DNA of 64,000 bases from Pseudomonas sp. efr-133-TYG-5 (GCF_030209175.1 NZ_JARVSM010000001.1:2604001-2668000); one strand, 5' to 3'; positions 17,382 to 26,543 are shown, counted from the first letter of the stretch. Made by a program: numbers and translations. Notes: generated by a model from the letters alone, not told the origin.

Positions 17382-18107
17382 TCAACAGCCCCGCTTGGTG
17401 ACACTCGGACGGGCAGCAATGCGTTTGCAACAGGCCACGGCTGATTGGTTTTGATCCACATTCGATTGCGCATCGCGCCAGGTAGGCTCAGGATCAATTG
17501 ATATCAGGTGGCGATCTGTCGAAATAGCTTGCTGATCGCGCGGCTGTCCCCGCAGGCCGCTTTGCCCCAGTGATGACAGCCATGTAGTGAATACTGGTAT
17601 ACGCTCCGCATCATGAATGTATCCAAAGCCCTGTTGACCCTGAATAAGCCATGGAAACTGATCGGCAAATCCAAAGAGGTCAGGTAGAGGATTGGCTGCG
17701 CCAAAATACCAAAAGTGATTCTCGCCTTGCGCCAGATAAACACGGCGGCCCTGATCCTGCCGAAAGGACTCCACGCTATTGTGCTCAGCCGATGGCAAAC
17801 GCAACCATCGACCATTCTCGCGAAAGTACATGTTGTCGCCGTACTGTTGCTCGATACTGCCGTAGGGATTGGGATGCTTCTCAGGGAATTGGCTGAAGTA
17901 TTCGTCCATAACGAGCACCTTCGTCAGCTGCATGGCATACACCAGCCGATGACCAGTCGCCTTTGACGAATGACCAACAATCCAATCTCCCGGCAGCAGA
18001 TTTGCGTTCATGTGGTTAGGCGTGCAAAGCGCCAGCGAACATACGCCGAAGAACGGATTGGGGGCCAAACCTGAGTCATCTGTTATTACATACTTGAGTA
18101 ATTTCAT
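17382..18107 (-). CDS. Nmad2-domain protein
   Basis: A 241-aa protein. The first ~190 residues match nucleotide-modification-associated domain 2: YVITDDSGLAPNPFFGVCSLALC, GDWIVGHSSKATGHRLVYAMQ and QYGDNMYFREN, ending in a TWLSSLGQSG-like helix. The last ~45 residues (QQAISTDRHLISIDPEPTW onward) are unusual in composition and may be readthrough into flanking DNA after loss of the native stop. Nmad domains were predicted to act with DNA base-modification or defence systems; the biochemistry is unknown. It sits alone on its strand beside the TIR-TPR gene. Confidence 0.65.
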   Translation of the reverse strand: MKLLKYVITDDSGLAPNPFFGVCSLALCTPNHMNANLLPGDWIVGHSSKATGHRLVYAMQLTKVLVMDEYFSQFPEKHPNPYGSIEQQYGDNMYFRENGRWLRLPSAEHNSVESFRQDQGRRVYLAQGENHFWYFGAANPLPDLFGFADQFPWLIQGQQGFGYIHDAERIPVFTTWLSSLGQSGLRGQPRDQQAISTDRHLISIDPEPTWRDAQSNVDQNQSAVACCKRIAARPSVTKRGC

Positions 18108-18251
18108 GCGCAGGCTCTTTTTGAGTTTTGAGTCGACGTTGATTCCTAGACGCGTTCAATTGTCTTGCTTTTGCCAATTTCTGCTAGTGCTAAATCACAG
18201 AATGGGTAGGAAGCTACCTGGCTCGACCGGCGGCTTTGGCTGATAGCTGCG

Positions 18252-18310
18252 TGTCCCGAACGACCGCTATTGGCCGATTTCTGCCTGCTGCGAAGGGGCC
18301 GCCTCTGGCC
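18252..18310. repeat. Dispersed 3'-end repeat, copies d
   Basis: GAACGACCGCTATTGGCCGA (18258-18277) followed by GGGGCCGCCTCTGGCCGTGA matches, unit by unit, the text at 14065-14105. It lies in a noncoding stretch upstream of the Nmad2 gene. Confidence 0.45.
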
Positions 18311-18637
18311 GTGAGCCACCGTCCTGGAAGGGCCGCTATGGGTCCCAACTACCCCGTTGTGACGGCTAGTTATTATCCGCCTCAGACCTTCGACACAAAG
18401 CTCTCGGTCAACCTGGATATCAACGTCGTCGACTTGCTCGCGCGATTCCCGACGTTGATAGGCAAGGCAGCTCCGTGCTCCGCCTTCCCACAAGCTCTCT
18501 GCGCAGGCGTGGGATGGGAACCATACCGCCCCTGCGCAGAGAGCCGACAAGGCCGAAGGCCGCGTCAGTACCACAGGCAATGAAAAATATGCACCTGCCG
18601 TAACGGCTGCTCCTGCCCGATGACGCGCAACATATGA

Positions 18638-18674
18638 GCAGGGCCGTCACTGCAAACCGCAGTGACGGCCCTGC
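18638..18674. other. 16-bp perfect hairpin
   Basis: GCAGGGCCGTCACTGC (18638-18653), loop AAACC, GCAGTGACGGCCCTGC (18659-18674). It is very stable, perfectly paired and without a T-run on either side. It may be an element end, a recombination site or a stand-alone terminator. Nothing coding is convincing in 18108-18637. Confidence 0.55.
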
Positions 18675-19218
18675 CGCGCCCTCAACATCACGGGCAAATC
18701 CTAAACCCTAAAGAGTGCGGCATACATGATGATGTCCCCATACACTGGCCCAGCAAAAACCTAAAACGACAGGTTCGAGAGTCGTCGTCCCAACAGCGCA
18801 AAACTCCTGCAAGCGCTGATCCAGCAGGATGGAGTTAGCCAGGTATGCAAGGTTCCAAAAGCATACCGACCCATACCCATGGGCGGAGCCGCTTTTGTCT
18901 ACCGGTTTTATTCCGTCATGTGCCACTACTGCACCGTCCAGGCAGCGGTCCTTTGCACAATGCCGACTGCTTCCACTTAACAATCCCATCCATTTCCTTG
19001 GAGTACTCATCAACACTAAAAACCAGCTCATCCCGCTCCATCTCCGTCCGATCTTCCAGCAGGAAGCAAGACGGACGTCTCAGTCGAGACACCGGTGTTT
19101 CCTGAACACCATGCCCCTGCCCTTCGGGGATCTCGCCTAGCGAGTTGGCACCAACACTTACCAATGATTTTCAGGACAGGACAACGACACCAATCAAGCC
19201 TGTGAGCGTGAACTGTAT
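18675..19218. other. Noncoding leader of the second integrase
   Basis: This is a 544-nt stretch without a credible gene. Open frames on both strands (for example 18708-19031 minus, 18829-19140 plus) overlap each other and match nothing I recognise. The end contains a short CCCTGCCCTTCGGGG-type hairpin near 19112-19126 just before the integrase leader. Confidence 0.4.
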
Positions 19219-20082
19219 ATGGACGACCTGACCTACACCCTGCGGCAACTTTGCCGACGCAATCGCGATGGCAGTCACAACACTCAGGCCGACCGTATCC
19301 GCTCACTGGGGCTGATCGCCCGCCAACTGCGCGAGTCTGGTTTCCGGCAGATGAAAGCCCCCTCGCTCAAGGGCAAACACGTACTGGAATTGCTAGATCG
19401 CTGGCAAAGTGAAGGCCTGTCACCCGGCACCATCAAAAATCGGCTTGCACACCTTCGATGGTGGGCTGAAAAGATCGGCAAGGCTGGCATTCTCCCCGCG
19501 GACAACACGCAACTGGGTGTGGCCGACCGGCGCTTCGTCACTAACGTCAGCAAAGCTCAGGAACTGGGAACAGACGTTGGCAAGATCACCGATGCCCATG
19601 TGCGCATGAGTCTCCGGCTTCAATCGGCGTTTGGACTACGCCGCGAGGAAGCGATCAAATTTCAACCTAAGTATGCGGATCAAGGAGATCACATTCTCCT
19701 TAAGGGCTCATGGACGAAGGGGGGGCGTGATCGCCCTGTACCGGTCACTACTTCGCACCAGCGCGAGGTGCTGAACGCGGCGCATCAGCTAGCCGGAGCC
19801 GGCTCATTAATCCCGGCTCAGAAAACGTATATCCAGCAGAGAAACACCTACGATGGTCAGTGCAAGGCCGCAGGCCTGAGCCACATGCACGGCCTACGTC
19901 ATCATTATGCACAAAGCCGTTACTTAGCTTTGACAGGGTGGAAGGCACCGGCGGCAGGAGGAACCTTGTCCAGGGAATTGACCCCGGTGCAGCGCTCTCA
20001 AGACCGTATTGCTCGACAAATTATCAGCCGTGAACTCGGGCATGAGAGAACACAAATTACTGCGACCTACCTCGGACGATAA
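19219..20082 (+). CDS. Integrase-domain tyrosine recombinase (ICE backbone type)
   Basis: A 287-aa protein with an N-terminal SAM-like domain (residues 1-110) and a catalytic domain. FGLRREEAIKF carries the first Arg, HGLRHHYAQSRY the HxxR box, and LGHERTQITATYL the last His and Tyr, so the active site looks intact. It differs from the P4-type enzyme at 9320 and resembles the integrase-domain proteins that precede TraI-type relaxase genes in Pseudomonas ICEs. The leader has only a weak ribosome site. It probably belonged to a second element now embedded in the island. Confidence 0.8.
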   Translation: MDDLTYTLRQLCRRNRDGSHNTQADRIRSLGLIARQLRESGFRQMKAPSLKGKHVLELLDRWQSEGLSPGTIKNRLAHLRWWAEKIGKAGILPADNTQLGVADRRFVTNVSKAQELGTDVGKITDAHVRMSLRLQSAFGLRREEAIKFQPKYADQGDHILLKGSWTKGGRDRPVPVTTSHQREVLNAAHQLAGAGSLIPAQKTYIQQRNTYDGQCKAAGLSHMHGLRHHYAQSRYLALTGWKAPAAGGTLSRELTPVQRSQDRIARQIISRELGHERTQITATYLGR

Positions 20083-20498
20083 TTCAAGGCTTTCGACATT
20101 AATGAGCCATAAGAGTGCGCCCCCGCTCCGCGCCTCGTTAGCGCCTCGACTTGACCAAGCGTATTTCCAGCTAATACGGATCTGCGTAGTGACGCATTTA
20201 ATCTTTCTACGCTTGCCGGTTGCATGTCCTATGGACACGAGACATTGAATGCCTGCTCGCGAGCATTCCCGGCTTCGGGTCACCTGAAACAACCCTGCAA
20301 GCGTGGATAACTGAGGCGTCGCAAGAAGCCGCCCGTTGCCCCGAGGGAGTGCCAACTAATCCGGCTCTCCCGCCTCATGCTTTGCCCACTGACAGGTCTG
20401 TATCGGCGCTTCGAAGCCAAGCACTCATCCGTGTCCATGAGTGCTGCTTCATGTCGGCGCCAAGCGAATACCTCCCTTCCCTCTCGATAGGAGCAATT
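20083..20498. other. Leader of the TraI-like gene, with hairpin
   Basis: This is 416 nt without a convincing gene; the upstream extension of the relaxase frame is low-quality protein text. AGCACTCAT (20420-20428) pairs with ATGAGTGCT (20437-20445) 54 nt before the relaxase start. It could be part of oriT or a leader structure, but I cannot say which. Confidence 0.35.
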
Positions 20499-21863
20499 AT
20501 GTTCTCACTGTTCCATCGCAAGCTTCGGCGTGCACCCGCCCCTTCAGCTTCAGCCAACCCAACATCACCCGCCGGCCTGACCACTCCCGAATCTGCGGAA
20601 TCACTCCTGACCACTCCCCGCAGACAAATGTTACTGAGGCAGATCTGGCAGTGCACCGCCATATCCCGCCCTCAATTCGATGAACTTTATCTCGACCCAA
20701 TTAGACGATACGCCGAACTGGTTCAACTTTTGCCTGCATCCGAAAGTCAGCATCACGCTTACCCCGGTGGGATGCTGGACCACGGCCTGGAAGTAGTTGC
20801 GTACGCTCTAAAAATTGGCCGATCACGATTACTACCCCCAGGAGCTCCACCAGAAGTTCAGATCATCCAAACGGAAGCGTGGAATGCAGCACTGGCATAC
20901 GCCAGCCTGGGTGCAAACCTTGGCAAGATTGCGATTGATCTCCAGGTCGAATATTTGGATGGCTGCGCCTGGCACCCATGGCACGGACCGCTGACTCGAC
21001 CTTACCGATTTCGATACCGAAAAGACCTCGAGTATCGACTGCGCGGGTCCGCATCCAGCCTGATGATCCAGCAGCTATTAAGCAGGGAACTCCTGGACTG
21101 GCTTTCCGCCTTCCCCGAACTGTGGGCCTCTCTGATATTCCACTGGTCTGGCCATAGCGAACATACCGGCGCACTCGGCGCGATCATTATCCAAGCCGAA
21201 CAAGCTTTAGTAGCCAAAGCCCCTGCACAGTCCACCACGGCAGCTCAGAGCGATAAGCCAGCGATTATCGCTACACAATCAGATCCATCACTGTCAGATA
21301 AAACATCAACCGACTATCTCGACTCATTAACGAATCAAATCGGCGAGCCTCCCAAATGGCCTAATTCCGACTCCGCACCTATCACCGACTCTGTCTCTTC
21401 AGCAGAAGAAGCGCCTGTGCCAGAAAAGCATGCGAAGCCAAGCGGTGAACACTTCATGGAGTGGCTGATCGAAGGCGTACGCACTCACGAGATCATCATT
21501 AATGACGATCGAGCGCTGGTGCACTGCGTCGAAGACACACTCTACTTGGTCACTCCTGGAATATTCCAACGCTACGCGCAAGCATTCCCTCATCCCGCCT
21601 CCATCTCAAAAAGAAAGGGGCAGCCTGACTGGGAATGGGTTCAAAAGCGCTTTGGAAAAATGAAACTGCACCGCATACAAGCGAACGGTCGTTGCATCTG
21701 GACATATGAGCTCAGCGGTGCACGCAAAACACGTTTCTTACACGGCTATCTCTTGAAAAAACACTATGGCTTGATAAGCGACTCGTCCCTCAACAACCCG
21801 AATCTGAAAGTGGTGACGCCAGGCGGCGAGAAGCCTCACACAACATTAGGAAACACTCGATAA
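20499..21863 (+). CDS. TraI/MobH-family relaxase-like protein, HD motif altered
   Basis: A 454-aa protein. The N-terminal TraI_2 domain (residues ~40-230) has HHAYPGGMLDHGLEVVAYAL and WHPWHGPLTRPYRFRY. The C-terminal TraI_2_C domain (from ~315) reads FMEWLIEGVRTHEIIINDDRALVH and LVTPGIFQRYAQAFP. MobH relaxases nick oriT through an HD-type metal site. Here the expected HD of the LLHDxGK motif is replaced by Ala139-Asn140 (ASLGANLGK), so catalysis is doubtful. TAGGAG precedes the ATG at 20499. Its 3' end runs directly into the structured element at 21843. Confidence 0.75.
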   Translation: MFSLFHRKLRRAPAPSASANPTSPAGLTTPESAESLLTTPRRQMLLRQIWQCTAISRPQFDELYLDPIRRYAELVQLLPASESQHHAYPGGMLDHGLEVVAYALKIGRSRLLPPGAPPEVQIIQTEAWNAALAYASLGANLGKIAIDLQVEYLDGCAWHPWHGPLTRPYRFRYRKDLEYRLRGSASSLMIQQLLSRELLDWLSAFPELWASLIFHWSGHSEHTGALGAIIIQAEQALVAKAPAQSTTAAQSDKPAIIATQSDPSLSDKTSTDYLDSLTNQIGEPPKWPNSDSAPITDSVSSAEEAPVPEKHAKPSGEHFMEWLIEGVRTHEIIINDDRALVHCVEDTLYLVTPGIFQRYAQAFPHPASISKRKGQPDWEWVQKRFGKMKLHRIQANGRCIWTYELSGARKTRFLHGYLLKKHYGLISDSSLNNPNLKVVTPGGEKPHTTLGNTR

Positions 21864-22107
21864 CCGATTTCCGGATTGACAGCAAACACCCCCAGCGGCA
21901 TTTTTGCTACGCATCTCGCTGATTCGCTCAGCACTAGCCGCCAGGATCTTCAAGACGGCGCTGCGGTTCTCCGCAGGATCCATCATATGACCGCATAGCT
22001 TCCGGCAGCGCGGACAGTCGACTTGAATGTCGATGGAAGCATGACTTTCCCACCCACGACGGGCCTTTCCCGTCGTGGGGAAGGCCTTTTTTTATTTAGG
22101 AGGCCTT
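21843..22107 (+). ncRNA. Structured noncoding element, copy 2 (candidate)
   Basis: This is the second copy of the block at 11927. It begins inside the last codons of the TraI-like gene. It has CTGCGG-TTCT-CCGCAG (21961-21976), the same CTTCCGGCAGCGCGGACAG string, a TCGAC/GTCGA hairpin (22018-22033) and a perfect 11-bp CCCACGACGGG/CCCGTCGTGGG stem (22053-22079) followed by AAGGCC and a T-run. The T-run makes this last hairpin a good intrinsic terminator, so the block may be a discrete small RNA or an attenuator for the small gene at 22109. Confidence 0.5.
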
Positions 22108-22108
22108 A

Positions 22109-22414
22109 ATGAAAATGGAACTGGCGATGTATCAGGCACTGCGCGCAATCGACGTGCCTGAGCTCAAAGCTGAAGCCGTTATTCAAGCATTGGAATCTGA
22201 CATGCTCACATTACTCGCGACGAAAAGTGATCTCACCAATCTAGAGCAGCGACTGACTGCTGAGATTACTCATATTGATCATCGTCTCACATCTGAGATT
22301 CATCGGCTGACTGCGGAGATTGCTAAATCTGATCTCAAGTTGTCCATTCGTATGGCTTCCATGCTCGCAGTTACAATTGGCATCTTGATCGGGGCGATGA
22401 AAGTTTTCTTATAA
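22109..22414 (+). CDS. Small coiled-coil/membrane protein (copy 2)
   Basis: A 101-aa protein. The N-terminus (ELAMYQALRAIDVPELKAEA) is shared with the 12185 protein. Heptad-like repeats follow (LTAEITHIDHRLTSEIHRL), then one C-terminal transmembrane segment (MASMLAVTIGILIGAMKVFL). The layout recalls DUF1640/CCDC90-like proteins. AGGAGG (22099-22104) is partly inside the inverted repeat AAGGCC (22081-22086)/GGCCTT (22102-22107), so translation may be gated by the upstream RNA. Function unknown. Confidence 0.7.
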   Translation: MKMELAMYQALRAIDVPELKAEAVIQALESDMLTLLATKSDLTNLEQRLTAEITHIDHRLTSEIHRLTAEIAKSDLKLSIRMASMLAVTIGILIGAMKVFL

Positions 22415-22445
22415 TTTTCCTCAGCGATTACTGGAACCATCAAAA

Positions 22446-22473
22446 CCACCTGCCATTCGACAGGTGGTTTTTT
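22446..22473 (+). terminator. Terminator of small-protein module, copy 2
   Basis: CCACCTG and CAGGTGG frame a short loop (22446-22467) and are followed by six T residues, mirroring the terminator at 12458. Confidence 0.9.
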
Positions 22474-22684
22474 CGCGACTCTTAGCAACGATCAGAACAG
22501 TGAGATTGATTCTTACAGCGGGTTCCCCCGAATGGCACTTTCTTAAGTGGCAGGAATGATTATCCACCAAACGCTCCGGCGAGGATTCGAAACCCAACAA
22601 CGTCCATATCGGGGCCTACTGCAGAGCCAGAGCGTAGTTACCGGCGGAAATGGTTTCAACCTAGTTGCGTCCACCGGGTCATCA

Positions 22685-22802
22685 ATGAGCAACCGGGATC
22701 CGTCATCACAGCGTTGGCTGGGGCGACCATTACGTCTCGTGGATGGCATTACGGTCACCCTGCCAGATACGTCAGCCAGCCAGGAGGCCTACCCCGCAAT
22801 CT
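22685..22802 (+). pseudogene. IS4-family transposase remnant
   Basis: A short stretch reads WLGRPLRLVDGITVTLPDTSA then SQEAYPA, the text around the first catalytic Asp of IS4 transposases. Both flanks lose the family signature and no complete transposase follows, so this is a decayed insertion fragment. The rest of 22474-22983 holds no gene I can support. Confidence 0.6.
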
Positions 22803-22983
22803 TGTGGGCGCCTATTAACAGTGTCATTGCTATGCTGTAAATCGGTACCTTGATTGATCTCGGCCGGTAGCTGGTCACGATGGACCGAAACACAGTTATA
22901 CACGCACCACGCTTCGTCTGGCACTATGCCCTTATAGCGCCACCACTCTCGGGATGGCTGGTGACGAACTCAAGGGATGGAAC

Positions 22984-25900
22984 ATGGCAGAGAACAGCAA
23001 CTTCGCCTTTTTCAAAGAACACGATCCGGTTTTTTTCCAACTTGCCAATGCGGCCGAGCGAGTATTTTCCAGTGACCCCAACACGACACTGATCAAACTG
23101 CGCCAGTTGGGCGAAGCGCTCGCCCAGGATCTGGCGGTAAGAGCAGGCATTGAGTTCGACGCCACCACTTCCCAAGCTGATCTGCTGTTCCGCCTGAGTC
23201 GTGAAATCCAGCTCGACGGTAACATCCGTAACCTATTCCATACGCTGCGCATCGAAGGCAATAAGGCTACCCATGAATTCCGCACCCAGCATCGTGAGGC
23301 ACTGGACGGGCTGAGGGTCGCCCGCGCCTTGGCGATCTGGTATCACCAGTCATTTGGCACGGGCGGCAACACCTTCAAGCCTGGGCCTTTCATGGTTCCA
23401 GCCGATCCGAGTGAGCCTCTACGTGAGCTGCAGGGGCAGATCGAAAAACTTCGCGCAGAGCTGGGCGACAGTCGCCAGCAATTGGAGAACAACCACCAAT
23501 TAGCCGAGCTACTGGCGCAAGAAAAGCATGAGCAAGCCAGTCTTGTTGGGCAGATGAACGAGGAAGCCCGCGTCTACGAGCAGATTGCCCTTGAACGCGA
23601 GGCAGAACTATCGAAGGCCCGAGTCGATTTCGAGGCGCGGCTGAAAGTGCTGCAACAACAGCTTGAAGATCAGCCGCAAGCTGCCCAGCAGGTCACGCGT
23701 AAAACTCAGCAGGCAAGCAGCCAGTTCGACCTCAATGAAGACCTCACCCGTATTCTCATCGATCAACAGTTGAACGATACCGGCTGGGAAGCCGATTCGC
23801 TCGATCTTACCTACAGCAAAGGCGCTCGGCCCGAAAAGGGCAAGAACAAGGCCATCGCCGAATGGCCAACCAGCAAGCCGAAAGAAAACGCTGATTACGT
23901 GCTGTTCGCCGGCCTAATCCCAGTCGCCATCGTCGAAGCCAAGCGCAAGCGCGTCAACATAGCGGACCGCATTCCCCAAGCCGAGCGCTATTCACGCCAA
24001 CTGATCGTTACCGATAATCTGCAACCGGCCGGGCAGAACACGGGCTGGGCGGATGGCCAGGGCGGCCACTTCAAAGTCCCGTTTGCCTTTGCATGCAATG
24101 GCCGGCCCTTCATTAAGCAGCTCGCCGAGCTTTCTGGCATCTGGTTTCGTGACTTGCGCAGCCCGGCCAACCTGCGCCGGCCGCTGCAGGACTTCCACAC
24201 GCCGGGCGGCCTACTCGACCTGCTCAAACGCAGCCGTGAGGACGCCGAGGCGAAACTACAGCAAGAAGGCTTCGCCTATCTCAAGCTGCGTGACTATCAG
24301 GAAAACGCCATCCGCGCCGTCGAACAGGCCCTAGCCGCAAATCGCCGCAACTGTCTGCTGGCCATGGCGACCGGAACCGGTAAAACGCGCACTATCATTG
24401 GCTTGATGTACCGCCTGCTGAAGGCCGAGCGCTTTCGCCGTATTCTTTTCCTGGTCGATCGCAGCGCCTTGGGGGAACAGGCCATCGAAGCCTTCAACGA
24501 GGCGACGCTGGAACAGAACCACACGCTGGCGCAGATCTACGACGTCAAAGAACTAGGTGACATGGCTGCCGAAGCTGAAACACGGGTTCAGGTCGCCACT
24601 GTGCAGGCCATGGTCAAGCGTATCTTCCAGTCCGACACTCCGCCGCCCATCGATGCCTTCGACTGCATCATCGTCGACGAAGCCCACCGCGGTTACACCC
24701 TCGATCAGGAAATGACTGAAGGCGAGCTGGCAGTGCGCGACTTCAACCAGTATCTATCGCAGTATCGTCGTGTGCTCGACTATTTCGACGCCTGCCGCGT
24801 CGGGCTCACCGCTACGCCAGCCAAGCACACCAGCGAAGTCTTCGGGGCTCCGATATACACCTACAGCTACCGTGAGGCCGTGGCTGACGACTGGCTGATC
24901 GATCACGAACCTCCAATCCGCTACCAGACCCTGCTGAGCCAAAACGGCATCCACTTTGCCAAGGGCGAGAGCGTCAGCGTCATCGATACGAGTACCGGCG
25001 AAGTGGATGTCGCCGAGCTTGAGGACGAACTCGACTTCGAAATCGAGTCCTTCAATCGCCGCGTGATTACGCCCGGTTTCGACAAGGTCATCTGCGAGCA
25101 ACTGGCGCAAGAGCTCGACCCGTCGGGCGACGAAAAAACGATGATTTTTTGCGTTAACCAAGCCCATGCCGAGCGGGTCAAAAACCTTCTCGACGAAGCC
25201 TTCAAGGACGTTCACGGCGAGGATTACAACCAGGCAGCTGTACAGATCATCACCGGGCAAAGTGACAAGGTCAAACAACTGATCCGCCAGTACAAGAACG
25301 AGCGCTACCCGAGCATTGCCATCACAGTCGACCTGTTGACCACCGGTATCGACGTACCGCGCATTTGCCACTTGGTGTTCATGCGCCGGGTGCGTTCGCG
25401 CATCCTCTACGAACAGATGAAGGGCCGCGCGACTCGCCGCTGCGATGAAATCGGCAAGACAGTATTCAAGATCTACGACCCCGTTGACCTGTACGCTGCC
25501 CTCGAACCAGTAGATACAATGAAGCCGCTAGTGAAGGACCCAAACATCAGCCTCGAACAGCTGGTCAGCGAGCTAACCAACCCAGCCAGCCTCGATGCTC
25601 CTGGTAACCAGCCAGACACTAGTCATGCCCACGACGTCCTGGACCAGTTGAGCCAGCGGGTCATGCGTATTCTGCGCAAGGCCAGCCATAAGGCCGAGCA
25701 AAAGCCAACCCTAAAAGCCAAGCTCGCCGAACTTGAAAACACCTGGGGCGTAGCCCCAGACAAACTGCATCAGCATCTGCACCAGCTCGGCCCACAGCAA
25801 GCTGCCAAGTTCATCCAACAGCATGCCCAACTGCTCGATCAGCTCGCCACGGTTATTGCCCTGCTGGGATCGCTGAACTACCCAGTGATCTCCACTCACA

Positions 25901-26448
25901 TGGACGAACTGATGGTGCGTGAGCAAAACTACGGCGATTACCAAAAGCCCGCGGACTATCTGGAAAGCTTCAACGACTTTATTAAGAATCAGTTGAACCA
26001 GTCAGTGGCCCTCGGCGTAGTGGTCAACCGCCCGCAAGACCTGACCCGTGAACAATTGCGCGAAGTACGCCTGCTGCTCGACGGGCATGGCTACAGTGAG
26101 GTGAACCTGCAAAGCGCCTGGCGCAACCAGACGAACCAGGAAATCGCTGCCAGTATCGTCGGCTTCATCCGCCGCGCTGCCCTCGGAGAGTCGCTGCTGC
26201 CATTCGAGCAGCGCGTAACCAAGGCAATGGGGACGATTTACACCTTGCAGCCTTGGACTCAAGTCCAGCGTAAGTGGCTGGACCGCCTGGCTAAGCAGCT
26301 GGTTCACGAAGTCGTTATTGACAAGAAACAGATTGGTGAAGCGTTCAAGAACGATGGCGGCAGCACGCGGCTGGACAAAATGCTCGGCGGCAACCTGGGC
26401 GTGGTGCTGGATGCCCTGAATGACAACCTTTGGGCACAAACGGGATGA
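22984..26448 (+). CDS. hsdR: Type I restriction enzyme R subunit
   Basis: A 1154-aa motor and nuclease subunit. Residues ~1-130 resemble DUF4145, followed by a coiled coil (~150-250). The HSDR_N nuclease domain follows, with ADYVLFAGLIPVAIVEAKRKR near 310-330 as the PD-(D/E)xK core. The helicase has MATGTGKTRT (Walker A, near 460), IIVDEAHRGY, GLTATP and EQMKGRATRRCDE. The ATG at 22984 has AAGGGA upstream; an ATG ten codons earlier is less likely. It leads an R-AlbA-M-S-mrr locus, all on the plus strand. All motor and nuclease motifs look intact. Confidence 0.93.
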   Translation: MAENSNFAFFKEHDPVFFQLANAAERVFSSDPNTTLIKLRQLGEALAQDLAVRAGIEFDATTSQADLLFRLSREIQLDGNIRNLFHTLRIEGNKATHEFRTQHREALDGLRVARALAIWYHQSFGTGGNTFKPGPFMVPADPSEPLRELQGQIEKLRAELGDSRQQLENNHQLAELLAQEKHEQASLVGQMNEEARVYEQIALEREAELSKARVDFEARLKVLQQQLEDQPQAAQQVTRKTQQASSQFDLNEDLTRILIDQQLNDTGWEADSLDLTYSKGARPEKGKNKAIAEWPTSKPKENADYVLFAGLIPVAIVEAKRKRVNIADRIPQAERYSRQLIVTDNLQPAGQNTGWADGQGGHFKVPFAFACNGRPFIKQLAELSGIWFRDLRSPANLRRPLQDFHTPGGLLDLLKRSREDAEAKLQQEGFAYLKLRDYQENAIRAVEQALAANRRNCLLAMATGTGKTRTIIGLMYRLLKAERFRRILFLVDRSALGEQAIEAFNEATLEQNHTLAQIYDVKELGDMAAEAETRVQVATVQAMVKRIFQSDTPPPIDAFDCIIVDEAHRGYTLDQEMTEGELAVRDFNQYLSQYRRVLDYFDACRVGLTATPAKHTSEVFGAPIYTYSYREAVADDWLIDHEPPIRYQTLLSQNGIHFAKGESVSVIDTSTGEVDVAELEDELDFEIESFNRRVITPGFDKVICEQLAQELDPSGDEKTMIFCVNQAHAERVKNLLDEAFKDVHGEDYNQAAVQIITGQSDKVKQLIRQYKNERYPSIAITVDLLTTGIDVPRICHLVFMRRVRSRILYEQMKGRATRRCDEIGKTVFKIYDPVDLYAALEPVDTMKPLVKDPNISLEQLVSELTNPASLDAPGNQPDTSHAHDVLDQLSQRVMRILRKASHKAEQKPTLKAKLAELENTWGVAPDKLHQHLHQLGPQQAAKFIQQHAQLLDQLATVIALLGSLNYPVISTHMDELMVREQNYGDYQKPADYLESFNDFIKNQLNQSVALGVVVNRPQDLTREQLREVRLLLDGHGYSEVNLQSAWRNQTNQEIAASIVGFIRRAALGESLLPFEQRVTKAMGTIYTLQPWTQVQRKWLDRLAKQLVHEVVIDKKQIGEAFKNDGGSTRLDKMLGGNLGVVLDALNDNLWAQTG

Positions 26449-26543
26449 GACCGATCTGGAACGCCGGATTGGCCAGCGTGCTCGTTCATAAGGGATAATG
26501 CCCCGGCACTACGACTTATCGCCGCGCTACTTAGAGATGCCTC

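Noticed and set aside
18708..19140. Overlapping open frames on both strands before the second integrase
   Set aside because: They overlap each other, have no family signature and lack convincing ribosome sites.
22547..22840. Intact small gene of 97 codons
   Set aside because: Only the central part is meaningful and it is an IS4 transposase fragment; the ends are unrelated text.
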